Positions 1 through 10,170 of a stretch of 64,000 nt of DNA are shown piece by piece. This DNA is from Liopterus haemorrhoidalis (Eukaryota > Arthropoda > Insecta > Coleoptera > Dytiscidae): contig OZ020620.1 in assembly GCA_963971575.1 (NCBI GenBank), positions 41,392,924 through 41,456,923 on the forward strand, in the 5' to 3' direction. Position 1 is the first letter of the stretch; each line of letters begins with the position of its first letter. Both the position numbers and the translations under genes were made by a program. Below the pieces are notes generated by a model, which was given only the letters and a program-made list of their open reading frames with translations, had not been told where the DNA came from and did no database searches.

Positions 1-91
1 ATTGGATACAACAATGCCCGATGGCGGCGCTACGAGCGCTGTGAACAGCTGATTGAAACGAGTAATGTGAAAGTTGTCCATATTTGTTTAC

Positions 92-776
92 ATGTTAAAT
101 CATCGATTTGCAATGGATAATAAACAGCTATCCTTATTAAATTATTTAATTTTTTTAAGTGCAACACCTTCTTCTAGGTGTGTAGTTGAAGGAGAAGAGT
201 TGTTAAACGCCGGAAATCTTATGTTGTGCGGAATTTTGGACAAAAATGATGAGCATGTCGACATATGTGGGTTATGTTTACAAACAAGCAGTTTGAGAAC
301 ACCACCTCACGAAGTCACTGGGAAATTAAAATTTAGTAATGATGTTGAAGTTTTAAATATGTCCTGCACATGTAAAGCAGGAACTACATGCAAACACATT
401 TCAGCTATCCTATTATTTTGTGCCAGGTGGTTAACAAACCAAAATGAAAGAAGCCAAGATCAGGGCATTGATTGATTGTGAAATATTTGATTTATCTTTT
501 TTTTGTGTGGTTTCTGTTGGTTTTACTTTTTGTTCCAGAAACAATATATTGAGTATGGAAATATTAACCAGCACAGATTTAAAATGCCTGTGGTCTACTT
601 TTAAGAAACCTGTCTTACAACAGTATGAACCGAAACCTCTGTTAGAAACTCCTTGCCTAAATAAATTGATTAAAAACAAAAGCAGGCACTGAAAGTTCAG
701 TGAAAATGTATTAGAAAAGCTGCGTACAGAATTTGAGACCGCTTGCCCTAATTCTGCATTAAAATTACCCGGGTAG
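92..776 (+). pseudogene. Broken two-exon gene with SWIM zinc finger
   Basis: Exon 1 runs from ATG at 92 to 426 and ends at CCAG|GTGG. Exon 2 starts at 539 after a pyrimidine-rich TTTTTGTTCCAG acceptor. Removing the 112-bp intron keeps the frame and joins the motif CTCKAGTTCKH (the CxC-x5-CxH SWIM zinc finger, about residue 95) to STDLKCLW and a PKPLLETPC segment. From memory, SWIM fingers followed by a TDxKxLW-like block occur in insect proteins that often also carry a YqaJ-type nuclease domain; no nuclease is visible here. The frame is broken by TGA at 690-692 but continues as coding-like sequence (KFSENVLEKLRTEFETACP) to a stop at 774-776. SWIM fingers bind nucleic acid or protein, so I infer a fragment of a mobile-element-associated gene. 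An imperfect inverted match near 1138-1150 may mark the other end of a carrier element. Confidence 0.6.
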
Positions 777-2104
777 ATATTTAATTATGTTCGAGAAGGA
801 TTTTTATAATTTAGTGTTTGTTTTTTATTTAATTTGTTTAATAAATACTAGTTTGTTATTATCACTTCCACAGCACCAAATTTATTAACAGTTCACAAAT
901 TGTTTCTCATTTGGAAAATAGTGGAAGTAAATATTTTTGTTACTTCCTTTTCTAGAGTGACAGCCAAACACACACCAATTTGTGTTATAATAACTCATTA
1001 TAACATAAAGTAATATAAAAAAGAATAATAATTGCTATCAAAAGTTAATATAACAAACAAACTGCAACACTAACTTTTAAAAGCAATACAAACTACACGA
1101 GAAAACACATGTAAACCAGATGTAAACAATAAACTATTACTCGTTTCGCTTAGTTCAGTTATAGTCCGCTTGGCGTCACTTCATAGCGCTGTTGAGCCCA
1201 ATTCAGAAAATAATCGAACATTTTGAATTACGCACCAACGGGGATATTTAGTGATATGCGGTTGGCAGCATTGTGTTACGCATAACCTTCTCTGTTACCA
1301 CATGTTTTTGGATTATTGTTTTATAAATCATGATTATCTGGACTATCTGGCAACTGTTGTATGAACCACAAATGAATCTTTAGCAATGCAAGAACTAAAT
1401 GGTTATAACTTTGAAGCCATACAATGGTGTACAAAACATTCACGTGTCGTGTCTTGTAAGACCATGTTCACTTCATGTTAACACTCTGCACTACCCCCCC
1501 CCCCCTTCACTTCTCTGGGGACACCACGAAGAACTTGCAATTGAATTTCTTTCAGGAATTGATTACTTGCAAGTTGCCAAAGTTTAGTGGACATTTAAGA
1601 TGAAAAAAAGTGTAGAAAGTTTTTACATTAAACTAAGTTTTATTAAAAGTTTCGGAATTCAAACTCTGTTAAGGTTTCGTAAATTGGTGATTACGTAAAA
1701 TCACTTATGTTGTGAAAAGAAATGTTTGGATTTTTAATATAACTACTTTTTACACTATTATGGCAGTAGAGAAAGTTTTTATTCTTCAACTTATAATGAC
1801 TACAGAGTTTTGTGACTATAATTACGTTTCATACTCGAAGAGAACTGTTAAGCCTCGTTTATAATAAACTCATAACATAATGTATAAGGATAGAACAAAG
1901 GGGTTGACTATTTAGAAGAGATGTTTGTTATAAACAGAACGAGAGAAAGAGAGTTTTTTAATTTTTATACAATTTATGCATAGCTTATCTATTATAAACA
2001 AGGCTTTAATCTGGCTCCAGATTAGGCAGCCGATCCTGTAATGTACCGCGTAACGTAATGCTCGATCTACGTGTCGCAAACGTATTGCTAAGTTCCTGTG
2101 AACT
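777..2104. other. AT-rich stretch, no gene seen
   Basis: No convincing coding sequence. A 12-bp stretch GAAACGAGTAAT at about 56-67 recurs inverted near 1139-1150, a possible remnant of terminal inverted repeats around the SWIM gene. A C-run of 13 bases lies near 1494-1506. Confidence 0.4.
1206..1269 (+). repeat. Direct repeat, copy 1 (partner at 4109)
   Basis: About 60 bp containing GATATTTAGTGATATGCGGT recur in the same orientation at 4109-4168 with a few substitutions and small indels. The two copies bracket about 2.9 kb that includes the inverted-repeat element at 2105-3189 and the first CCAAT array. The element class is unknown. Confidence 0.7.
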
Positions 2105-3189
2105 TAGGATGATTAAGTAAAGGATGCGCTATTCGTATACTAACAACATTGACGATTGTGTGGAAACCCCTGTTGAGAAAGAAGGCAATATATGTCTGTA
2201 CTGTGCACACTGCAACTACGTAATGCGCATGTGCTACATTTGAATTTGAAACAAGCGTATTTTTAAATGAAAATAATTATGGAATTTCTTAGAAATTATT
2301 CTAAAATCACGTAATTTCGCAGCAAATTTTATAACATATTTGAGAATTTTGTATAAGACGGTGTTAATTTTCTGCGTATCGTGTCAAACGGACCTGAAAC
2401 TGTATAAATGTGTATTTAAAATTTATCTAATCATTTTAAAATAATATTATTTATCATTAAAACAATCTTTAATGATATTTTAAAAATTAAAGGCTGCCAA
2501 TAAAGGAGGCAATATTATGAATTTAATCAGTCAGTTAAAGGATAAAGTGGTAGTTACAATAAACTAAAATAAGCTTGAGAAATATTAGTGCCAAATAACA
2601 CTACCCAAACATCTTGTTGCGAAAATTACATGACCCGATTGCAAGAATCTCTATTAAATTTAATTATTCAAAATACCAGAGGTGGCTAGCTATGGGTCCT
2701 TTTCAAATATTCCGAGAAGACGTTGAAGAGCCACATCCTTTGAGTATCTCCCCACAAACCAGAAATTAATTTAATTTTTATCGTTCGATTAATGAAGGAT
2801 TGAAAGACGGATGTACAAAATGAAATATATGGGGGAGGGGGCGCAGAGGGGTTAATTTTGATATATATTTTTTTACATTACTTAGAAATATTCTAATCTT
2901 TACCTATAAGGGACGGTTTGATAATTTTTATTTGGTTGTGATAATTGATTAAATGAAAGTATGGAAAAAAAATATATAACACAAATAGATACACATATTT
3001 TTATTCGTTTTGAAATATCACAAGTCGGTTGAACATTTTTCTTTTCGCCACGTTGTGTATATCTAACAATTTAGCACAGTAATAGCGTCTTACGTGTGTA
3101 CGCAGTACCGCGATATATATCTTTCTCACTCGGTAAGGGTTTCCACACATTTTACACACGAATAGCGCATCCTTTACTTAATCATCCTA
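2105..3189. mobile_element. 1.1-kb element with long imperfect terminal inverted repeats
   Basis: The left arm (2105-2205) begins TAGGATGATTAAGTAAAGGA and reads on through GGATGCGCTATTCGT. The same sequence appears inverted at the right end (3085-3189). The first 36 bp are identical; matching resumes at TGTGTGGAAACCC and GAGAAAG. The interior is AT-rich with no transposase. I infer a non-autonomous foldback or MITE-type DNA element. No clear target-site duplication is visible, so the superfamily is not assigned. Confidence 0.65.
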
Positions 3190-3873
3190 GCTGTGAACAG
3201 TCTCAGAGTGGATCTTGCTACGAACAAAACCTTAATTTCAGGTGCAGCCTTCTCACCCTGTCACGACATACATATATGTTGAACTGTAATACCAACACAT
3301 ACTAGACCTTCCCGTTAGTCGTCTGTTTTCTATAATTAAATTATGTTTTAACTATTAACATAAATTATAATCATTTTATCTGAACATAAAATATTGTAAC
3401 ATTTATATCCTTTTTAATTAAAATTTAAAAATAATTACCCGTTAAAATTATCAAATTTTATCAATTGAGTGAACTAATAAAATTTATTATTCTCTGTAAA
3501 ATTGATCGTAAAAGAATAATTAACATAATGAATTGATTATATATTTATGAGGCGACTATTTTACACTGTAATTTATTATAATTAACATAAAACAGAAACA
3601 AGTTTTTCATTTATCAATTTTTATAGCTCGTTGTTAGAAAGCAAACGAAAAAAAAAATGGTGTGGGCAATGGTTTACATTATTATAATAATTAATAGTTC
3701 GATAAAATATAATAACTAATACACTAATTATGCTTTAAAAAATATAAATTTAACCTGTCTAAATTCAGATCGACCAACAGAAATTAATTAATTTCAGCTA
3801 ATTGCTAGGAATTTTAGGTAATCGTAATTTTTAGCTAGAAACGATAAACCAATATGATTTAATCTTTTAACTG
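3190..3873. other. AT-rich stretch, no gene seen
   Basis: Very AT-rich with short runs of AATTA and TTTAAAA. I see no coding signature, RNA gene or clear repeat. Confidence 0.4.
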
Positions 3874-4092
3874 ATCATTACTCAAAATTCAAATTAACCA
3901 ATAAGAATGGAGTAATCTGTTGGCCAATCAAATAGTTGTAAATTCAAATGAACCAATATAAATAGAGTATTTATACAACCAATCAGAATACTCTAAATTC
4001 AAATAAACCAATAGGAACTAAGTCTCTTAACCAATCAGATTGATATTAATACAAATCAACCATTAAGAATAGTTAGTCATATAATCAGAATT
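3874..4092 (+). repeat. Tandem array of ~54-bp units with CCAAT motifs (array 1)
   Basis: About four diverged units of roughly 51-55 bp. Each carries up to two CCAAT pentamers in a frame such as CCAATCAGA...AAATTCAAAT...AACCAATA. The array ends about 15 bp before the direct repeat at 4109. A second array with the same elements in the opposite orientation lies at 12160-12376. CCAAT is the NF-Y/CBF binding core in animals, but nothing here shows that the arrays bind it. Confidence 0.75.
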
Positions 4093-4108
4093 CTCTATAC
4101 GTCTGTTC

Positions 4109-4168
4109 CGAAAATAACCGAACATTACGCGCCTACGAGGATATTTAGTGATATGCGGTTGACAGCAC
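4109..4168 (+). repeat. Direct repeat, copy 2 (partner at 1206)
   Basis: This is the second copy of the ~60-bp repeat described at 1206-1269, same orientation, with the shared core GATATTTAGTGATATGCGGT. It directly follows CCAAT array 1. Confidence 0.7.
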
Positions 4169-4793
4169 AATACAATTTTTTTCGGTTCCCGGCGCCTTTT
4201 GTATCAGAATTTTTCCGCGGCGCCTCAACTCAAAACAGTTAGTTAGTTAAAAGTTTTTGGCGCACAGCAACAAAGGCTATTTGCGCCTCAAGTCAAAACA
4301 CTGATCTAACTAACGTAGTTTGAGAAATATTGGAATATTTTGACGGCCCACAATTTGAGAATCGCTATCTTACAGTATTAAATTAATACCCGGTTTCATA
4401 AACAAATGCTAAATTTTAGCAGAGAGCTAAATCAGATGCTATTTTAACAGATGTCTGAACCTGTGTTAAATATTTAACATTGTACTGTTACCATAGATTT
4501 AGTAATTTTTATATCAATTATTTAAATTTAATAACTAAATAGAAAAGTTATAATAAATAATTTTACATCCAAATTTTCATATATTGGAAGACGTGTGTAC
4601 AGGATTTATTAATATTTAATAATATCATAGAAAATAACCTCTTTAAATTGTTTTACTTTTCCAGCAAATTGTTATCCGACTCATCAGATGACCTTTTAGA
4701 CATTCCTGTGCATTTGATTCCTCGTCCGCGTAGTTTAAATGACTCTCCTTTAATTTGTTGGACGATTACGGACATCTTTGTAGTTGGTTTTAA

Positions 4794-5377
4794 TCACACT
4801 AGAACGCTATCCAAGTCTTATTTTTGTAGGTTTTTTTTTTTCGGGATCCAAGTCTTCAGGTCTTGACATATCACACGGTATTTGAATATTAGTTAAGACT
4901 TGGAAATTGTTTGTTTACCCATTATGACAGTTGACAGTTATATTTTGAAAGCTTATTTTAAAATTGGTTTTTAAAGTTTTTTTTATAATGAATGAGGAAG
5001 AAATAGTAATTTTGTCGGCGTCAATAATAATATTTAATATATTTTATATTTTTTGGGTTTTCTTTAACAAAATTTATCAACTCTTCTTCTAATATCATTT
5101 TTTTTTTTAAATAAATAACTTTTCAAGAATACAAATTTAACAACACTAGACGTAAACAAAAGACAAAGACGCGTCAGCTGAGAGCGAGATAAAACCAGTT
5201 GGCGCACGCGCATTTTCTAATACCTGGGTAAAGAGACCGAGAAATTATATCCTGTTTCATTTGCCTGGTCTTCAAAACCTAGGTTTTTTCTTCATACTAT
5301 CACACGCACAAGACTTCGATTCTAATGCAAAGACTTTAATTTTCCAAGTTTAGACTTGAATAATAACTCTAGTGTGA
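4794..5377. mobile_element. PIF/Harbinger-like MITE (584 bp)
   Basis: The ends are inverted copies of TCACACTAGA...CAAGTCT. The left end is TCACACTAGAACGCTATCC; the right end, reversed, reads TCACACTAGAGTTATTATTC. Both sides are flanked by TAA (4791-4793 and 5378-5380), which fits the 3-bp TWA target duplication of PIF/Harbinger elements. The interior has further AAGTCTT-type inverted motifs but no transposase. Because a 3-bp duplication is weak evidence in AT-rich DNA, the superfamily is an inference. Confidence 0.6.
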
Positions 5378-5502
5378 TAAGGCCTTTAAAAAGACTTAAT
5401 AATGTCTATTGGATTAGAATTAAAAATTGACAAAAGTCAATGCAGTAATAATTGCATGTTGTGCATTACATAACATGTCAATGTTATTTGTGCTTTTTTT
5501 TA

Positions 5503-5600
5503 AGCTATCTTGGCCTGATGGATGCGATTGACTAGGTCCTTCTTGCTTCGTTCATCGGATGTGATTTTGCTCCCTAGATACACAAACTCGTCATTCTTGG
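5503..5600 (-). pseudogene. LINE reverse-transcriptase fragment (FVYLGS block)
   Basis: The reverse strand encodes an open stretch with FVYLGSKITSDERSKKD followed by LVNRIHQAK. This matches the conserved YLGS block near the end of the reverse-transcriptase domain of non-LTR retrotransposons often annotated as craniofacial development protein 2-like. Only about 32 codons remain. It lies head to head with the plus-strand fragment at 5604, so two pieces of the same kind of element have been brought together in opposite orientation. Confidence 0.7.
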
Positions 5601-5603
5601 ATC

Positions 5604-5774
5604 GGTCACATTATCAGACACACAGGACTAATCAATACCATACTGAAGGGCTTAGTAGATGGAACAAACTGCAGGGATAAACCCAGACTGGACTACATTG
5701 GACAGCTGATGGAGAAGATAAGCTGCTTCTCCTATATCCAACTAAAAAGATTGGCCCAAAATCGAGTCGCGTGA
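5604..5774 (+). pseudogene. LINE ORF2 C-terminal fragment
   Basis: An open frame of 56 codons reads GHIIRHTGLINTILKG, then a KPRLDYIGQLMEK block and LKRLAQNRVA before a stop. This resembles the C-terminal tail of LINE ORF2 proteins (GRPRLxYIxQI...VKRLAEDR). A sister copy of this tail, with the upstream MWCYRRML block, is at 49183-49515. Only the last part of the protein survives. It was probably 5'-truncated during insertion and then decayed. Confidence 0.7.
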
Positions 5775-6440
5775 TAAGTTGCCAATCCAATCCTTGGATT
5801 GAATTGCAGAAGAATATTTAAAGCCGAAACTTCTTCACCTACTGAAGAAGAAATTCAAATACTTGGAGACGCTTCTGATGCAGTTCCGCTTGGACCAAAA
5901 TTTACTAAACAAAACTGATTTATTTTAACGAATTCCTACGAAATCTTCCCTTGCGTCTGACGGTAATAAACTGTTAGAAATGGCTCTACAAATAGATCTA
6001 TAGTAAAGTGATGTTGAAAACGGATTCTATGGTTGTCTCAAAATATCTAAGATGCATTTTACAATTTATTTAACTATCAGTCTATGACTAAAACACTATA
6101 CAGATATTAATACCTTATGATAGTAGGCAGGGCAACTATTATGACTGTTCGTGACTAGCCTATTCTTTTACAAATAACGCCACAATGACTCTGTAAATAT
6201 TAACAATAATTACTTATAAAAAGTTAATAGACTTTCACCCCCACTTATTATATTTCTTTTGGAAGTAATTATTTTTTTATGGACAGTCATAAAAAAATAC
6301 TGAACGTGCAATAGGGTAATAAATTTATAATCGGTTTATATAAGTGTAGGTATATATTATTGTTTTATTAATGTTTATTACCAAATTACACCAATAAAGC
6401 ATAATAGAATACAATTATTTAAATAATATCTTCAAAATTA
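5775..6440. other. Intergenic, no gene seen
   Basis: AT-rich sequence with no convincing open frame. I see no repeats recognisable elsewhere in the window. Confidence 0.4.
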
Positions 6441-6604
6441 AATTGTGTAACGCTAGACCAGCATTCGTTCCTTGACCACGGACACGGTAACAGTTCTTAA
6501 CGAGAGCTACATTTAGTTGAAATTAAATATTTGTGTTTTACTTACAATATATCAGTGTTGTGGTGAAAGAAGCTCCCAACGTTAAGTGAGTATCACCCCT
6601 AACC

Positions 6605-7684
6605 ATGGGGGACACCAGTGGGGGCGAGGAACCCCCGGACATTTCAACGGCAGCCGCGTTCGTGCAGGCCATGGACGTTATCCACAACAGTCCATTCCAG
6701 TACGAATATAATAATTATGACTCTACTCAACAAGATGAAACACCAGAAAACCACATCACTTTTCACAATACACCAAAACGAAGTCGAAATTCACAAAACA
6801 CACCATCCGAGACAAAGAAAACATATACTGCACACTCAGCTGGTGACGTGATATCGCCAGTCCATAATGAGCTCGCTAATGATTTAAGCCGTAATCCGGC
6901 AATAATTAGTATACCCGACATTACAAATAACCAGACTGATTCAATTACTTTAAATTACTACGAAATAAATAAAAACAATAGATACAGCATTGTTGACAAT
7001 GGCCCTTATATCATTATATTAGAAAGCCAAACTAACAATGCTGGTAACCTGCACAAAATGAGTGTAGGGAAAAAAATTTGTGAAAATTTCAGAGAGGAGG
7101 CCAAATATATTACAGATATATATACAACAGGCAGAAACAAAATCAAAATTGATGTGTCTAATCGGGATTCTGCAAACAAAATTCTAGACGCAGCTGAAGT
7201 TCTGGCAAGCCTCAATTTTCAAGCATATATACCGGAATCGATCTTAGTATGAAAAGGCATAATTCGAAACGTGGACACAGACATCTCAACAGACGAAATT
7301 GACAAGGTTATACAATCAAAAATAAAAATTGTTCATATTAAAAGAATGACGCGGAAAATAATCAAAAACGAACTGCCAGTTTTTGAGAACACTGGTACGG
7401 TCGTCCTAACATTCAGAGGTCAAATACTCCCCGAATACGTTTCCATCTACAACGCGCGATGCAAAGTATCACCCTACATTTACCGCGTAACCCAATGTCA
7501 AAAATGCTTTCGATTTGGACACTTGGACAAACAGTGTCGTAGCTCCAGCCGCTGTGTGAACTGTGGTGAAAACCACGAGTCAACACAATGCAACACAACC
7601 CCCAGATGCATTTCTTGTAAAGGAGAACATAGAAGTAAAGATACCAATTGCCCGGAATACAATAACCAAAAAGAATATCTTTGA
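6605..7684 (+). pseudogene. LINE ORF1 (gag-like) with zinc knuckles, one nonsense codon
   Basis: Two open frames lie in the same register, split only by TGA at 7250-7252: 215 codons, then 143 more to the stop at 7682-7684. The C-terminal half has three zinc knuckles, CQKCFRFGHLDKQC, CVNCGENHESTQC and CISCKGEHRSKDTNC, preceded by YNARCKVSPYIYRV. This is the PRE-C2HC/CCHC arrangement of Jockey- and I-type LINE ORF1 proteins, which package the element RNA. The start ATG at 6605 sits in CTAACCATGG. The TGA falls where a basic residue is expected, so a CGA-to-TGA transition is likely. No endonuclease or reverse transcriptase follows; a hAT element starts at 7910. A 5' untranslated region probably begins near 6450. 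Confidence 0.8.
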
Positions 7685-7909
7685 GTTTTAAATCTATCAA
7701 GTTATTAGTCATTTTTTCGACTTCCTATTTGTGCGAAAAGATTTTTTTCAGCCATGTCAATAATAAAAACCAAACAGAGAAATGGAATGGATGTTAACGC
7801 AGCGCTTCGTCTCTCAGAAACAACTCTGCAGCCACGTATACCAAATTTTCTAACAAAGAATCAGCAGCAGATATCGCACTAAAAATTGTAATTGTATAAC
7901 TGTATAACA

Positions 7910-8920
7910 CAGCGTTTCTCAACCGGGGGGCCGCGAAGTCATACAAGATCGAAACATGAAAATATAATAAAAATTCACTCAATCTTACAATATATAGATT
8001 TGATTCATATTTATAAATACGATTATCTTATATTGATATTCATAAAAATATACCTTTCACAACATAAATAAAATAAATATTCTATTTATTTTTAAACTTA
8101 ATATACTTATTTTGACAACTAATTTAAACTACAGGCTATTTCAAATGTTTAAGTTGTCACTAGCTAACTTTATAATTAGTAAATGGGCTTTTACTAAACA
8201 AAATGATGAAAAGCTTCATTTAATCGATAAAAATTACTAGATTTGAAAATCTAGTTCCGCTTTAACAAAAGACACATACTATAAGTAGACTATATCAAGA
8301 TCAGATAAATTGTATGTGTCGGTTAATGGGTTTCTCTGACAATGGTTCGCGTTGGAGGTACTTCAAGTATTTTAAGTTGTGCGTTGAAGTAGGTACCATT
8401 TGAAAGTGCAATATTTGTTATTATATATTTTTTTTAATTGCTCTCCGAACTACAGGTAACTCAAGAGTAAGGATGCGAATGTGTTGAAATTAAAATGAAA
8501 GGTGCTTTGAACACTTGTAAATAAAAATATTTTACTTTCAAGTCGTTATAGGGAATATAATCGTCATTTAAAAATTTCACAGTTTTTTTGTCAACCGTAA
8601 AAGACATTAAAAAAAAGGTTTAAGGAAAATTTGTTGAAAAGCTCTATCCAAAGATATCCAATATGACATACGTTCCCATTTAAAAATTATAAATTGTCCT
8701 TGATATTCTGTAATTCCGTTTTTTCCGGAAAATTTCAATACTACCATTCAATTTTGTGGATAAATTTTAGTTCAAAATTTTTGACGTGTGAACAACGTCG
8801 CTTTTTCGAAAAAACTCGTGTTCCCATTATCTTGATTCACCATATATATATATAGGGGGGCCGCAAGCAATATTTATATAATTTGGGGGGTCCCAGGCCA
8901 TAAAAGGTTGAGAAGCACTG
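7910..8920. mobile_element. Non-autonomous hAT element with perfect 8-bp TSD
   Basis: The left end CAGCGTTTCTCAACC and the right end GGTTGAGAAGCACTG form terminal inverted repeats of the CAGNGNTTCTCAACC type, typical of hAT elements of the Charlie/SPIN kind. The target duplication GTATAACA is perfect at 7902-7909 and 8921-8928. The 1,011-bp interior encodes no transposase. It contains a ~270-bp piece (8580-8850) that recurs on the opposite strand at 56150-56395. The element inserted just downstream of the LINE ORF1. Confidence 0.88.
8580..8850 (+). repeat. Dispersed family D, copy 1 (inside the hAT element)
   Basis: Blocks such as GAAAAGCTCTATCCAAAGAT, CCGGAAAATTTCAATACTAC and TTTTTCGAAAAAACTCGTGT recur, diverged, in the same order on the reverse strand of 56150-56395. 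The family is not identified. Its presence inside the hAT element means it was either part of that element or an older passenger. Confidence 0.6.
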
Positions 8921-9040
8921 GTATAACATATACCTATAATATAGGTCCTATATAATAATAAAATACTATCTATATTGGTTTTTGTGTCTTAGCTTTCAAC
9001 CGGTCCGCGAAATATTTATTTTATTTTCACCGGTCCGCGG

Positions 9041-9063
9041 GGGCAAAAAGGTTGAAAAACACT
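9041..9063. mobile_element. Solo hAT-type right terminus
   Basis: GGCAAAAAGGTTGAAAAACACTG resembles the inverted end of a hAT element (reversed: CAGTGTTTTTCAACC). GGTCCGCG repeats lie just upstream. No matching left end is evident nearby, so this looks like a truncated copy. Confidence 0.45.
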
Positions 9064-10049
9064 GCTCTAGGCTGTTCAAAAGGTCACATAAATGCATTCC
9101 CTTCATAGTTGGTTTGAAAAAAATATAGATATTACAACATTCGTTATGCATTAATTTTCAAAACGCTGCCTTAAATGTTTAAAGTGTCTACTAAATTTCT
9201 CCACAAAGTCTATGGATAGTCGACTAATTTTAGAGCTGAAAACGCAGCTTACGAGCCTTATGCGGTTCTAGAGACTGGCTTCTGACCCATGGTTACTTAT
9301 TATACTTACGAAATCCTTAAAACGGAAGAAAATATTTATATTTATATATACAAGTTGTTTCCCATCAGTCAAAATAGTAATTTAAATAACAGTATCATAT
9401 TTCTAAACACCGGGTTTTTTTCATGTTTAAACCCAAAGAAAAACTTCCTCTGTGCAGGTATACCGGGTGTGACGATAACCACACACAGAGTGGATGTTAC
9501 AAAAAGCACTTTACATTGTATTTGGGTGAAGTGTTTGTTTTTAGGGATTAAGCACCTTCGTTCCTCCTATATTGTCCCGACTTTTTGTTACAACCCCGAG
9601 CTTAATAAACCGTTTTATAAACAGATTCTTATAATGCGTGCCGAATTTAGGGCTTTACTAAGGGTTACAGTTCAAATTTAAGGGTGTGATTATGACCCTG
9701 AATACATAAAGGAGATAAACGTAGCTACTATGAATTGTTGACTCAATATTTTTTTTTAGTATTACGAGGTTTTAAACATAATGTGGTGGTATACGATTTT
9801 TAGAATCTCGTAATTTTTTTGCAGTAAAGGTAAAGAGTCCCCGTCCTGTATTGATGAACTGGAGTCAAGAAGGAAGGAGGTCGGAGAAGGAAGCCGTAAT
9901 GAGAATAGAAAGAAAGAGAGGGACATCGGAGGAAAAATAACGAAATTAAATAAAAATGATTATAATGATATGCATATTGTAATGCTATTTTATTATTATT
10001 ATTATTTTTTATTACTATGTAGCAACTAACACCCTAAACACCGCAAAGG
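9064..10049. other. Intergenic, no gene seen
   Basis: AT-rich sequence; open frames here (for example 9289-9681) show no recognisable domain. A purine-rich GAAGGAAGGAGG stretch occurs near 9870. A (TTA)n tract lies near 9990. Confidence 0.4.
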
Positions 10050-10170
10050 CAGGGATCGGCAGACAGAGGCTCGCGAGCTGCATGCGGCTCTTTGAGGACA
10101 TTCGTGTGGCTCTTTGCATTAAGTTGATAAGGAATAACATTTAGAAAATATTCAAAACGTCATGTATTAA

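Noticed and set aside
9289..9681. 130-codon open frame
   Set aside because: No domain, starts in low-complexity YIYIYIY sequence; looks like chance in AT-rich DNA.
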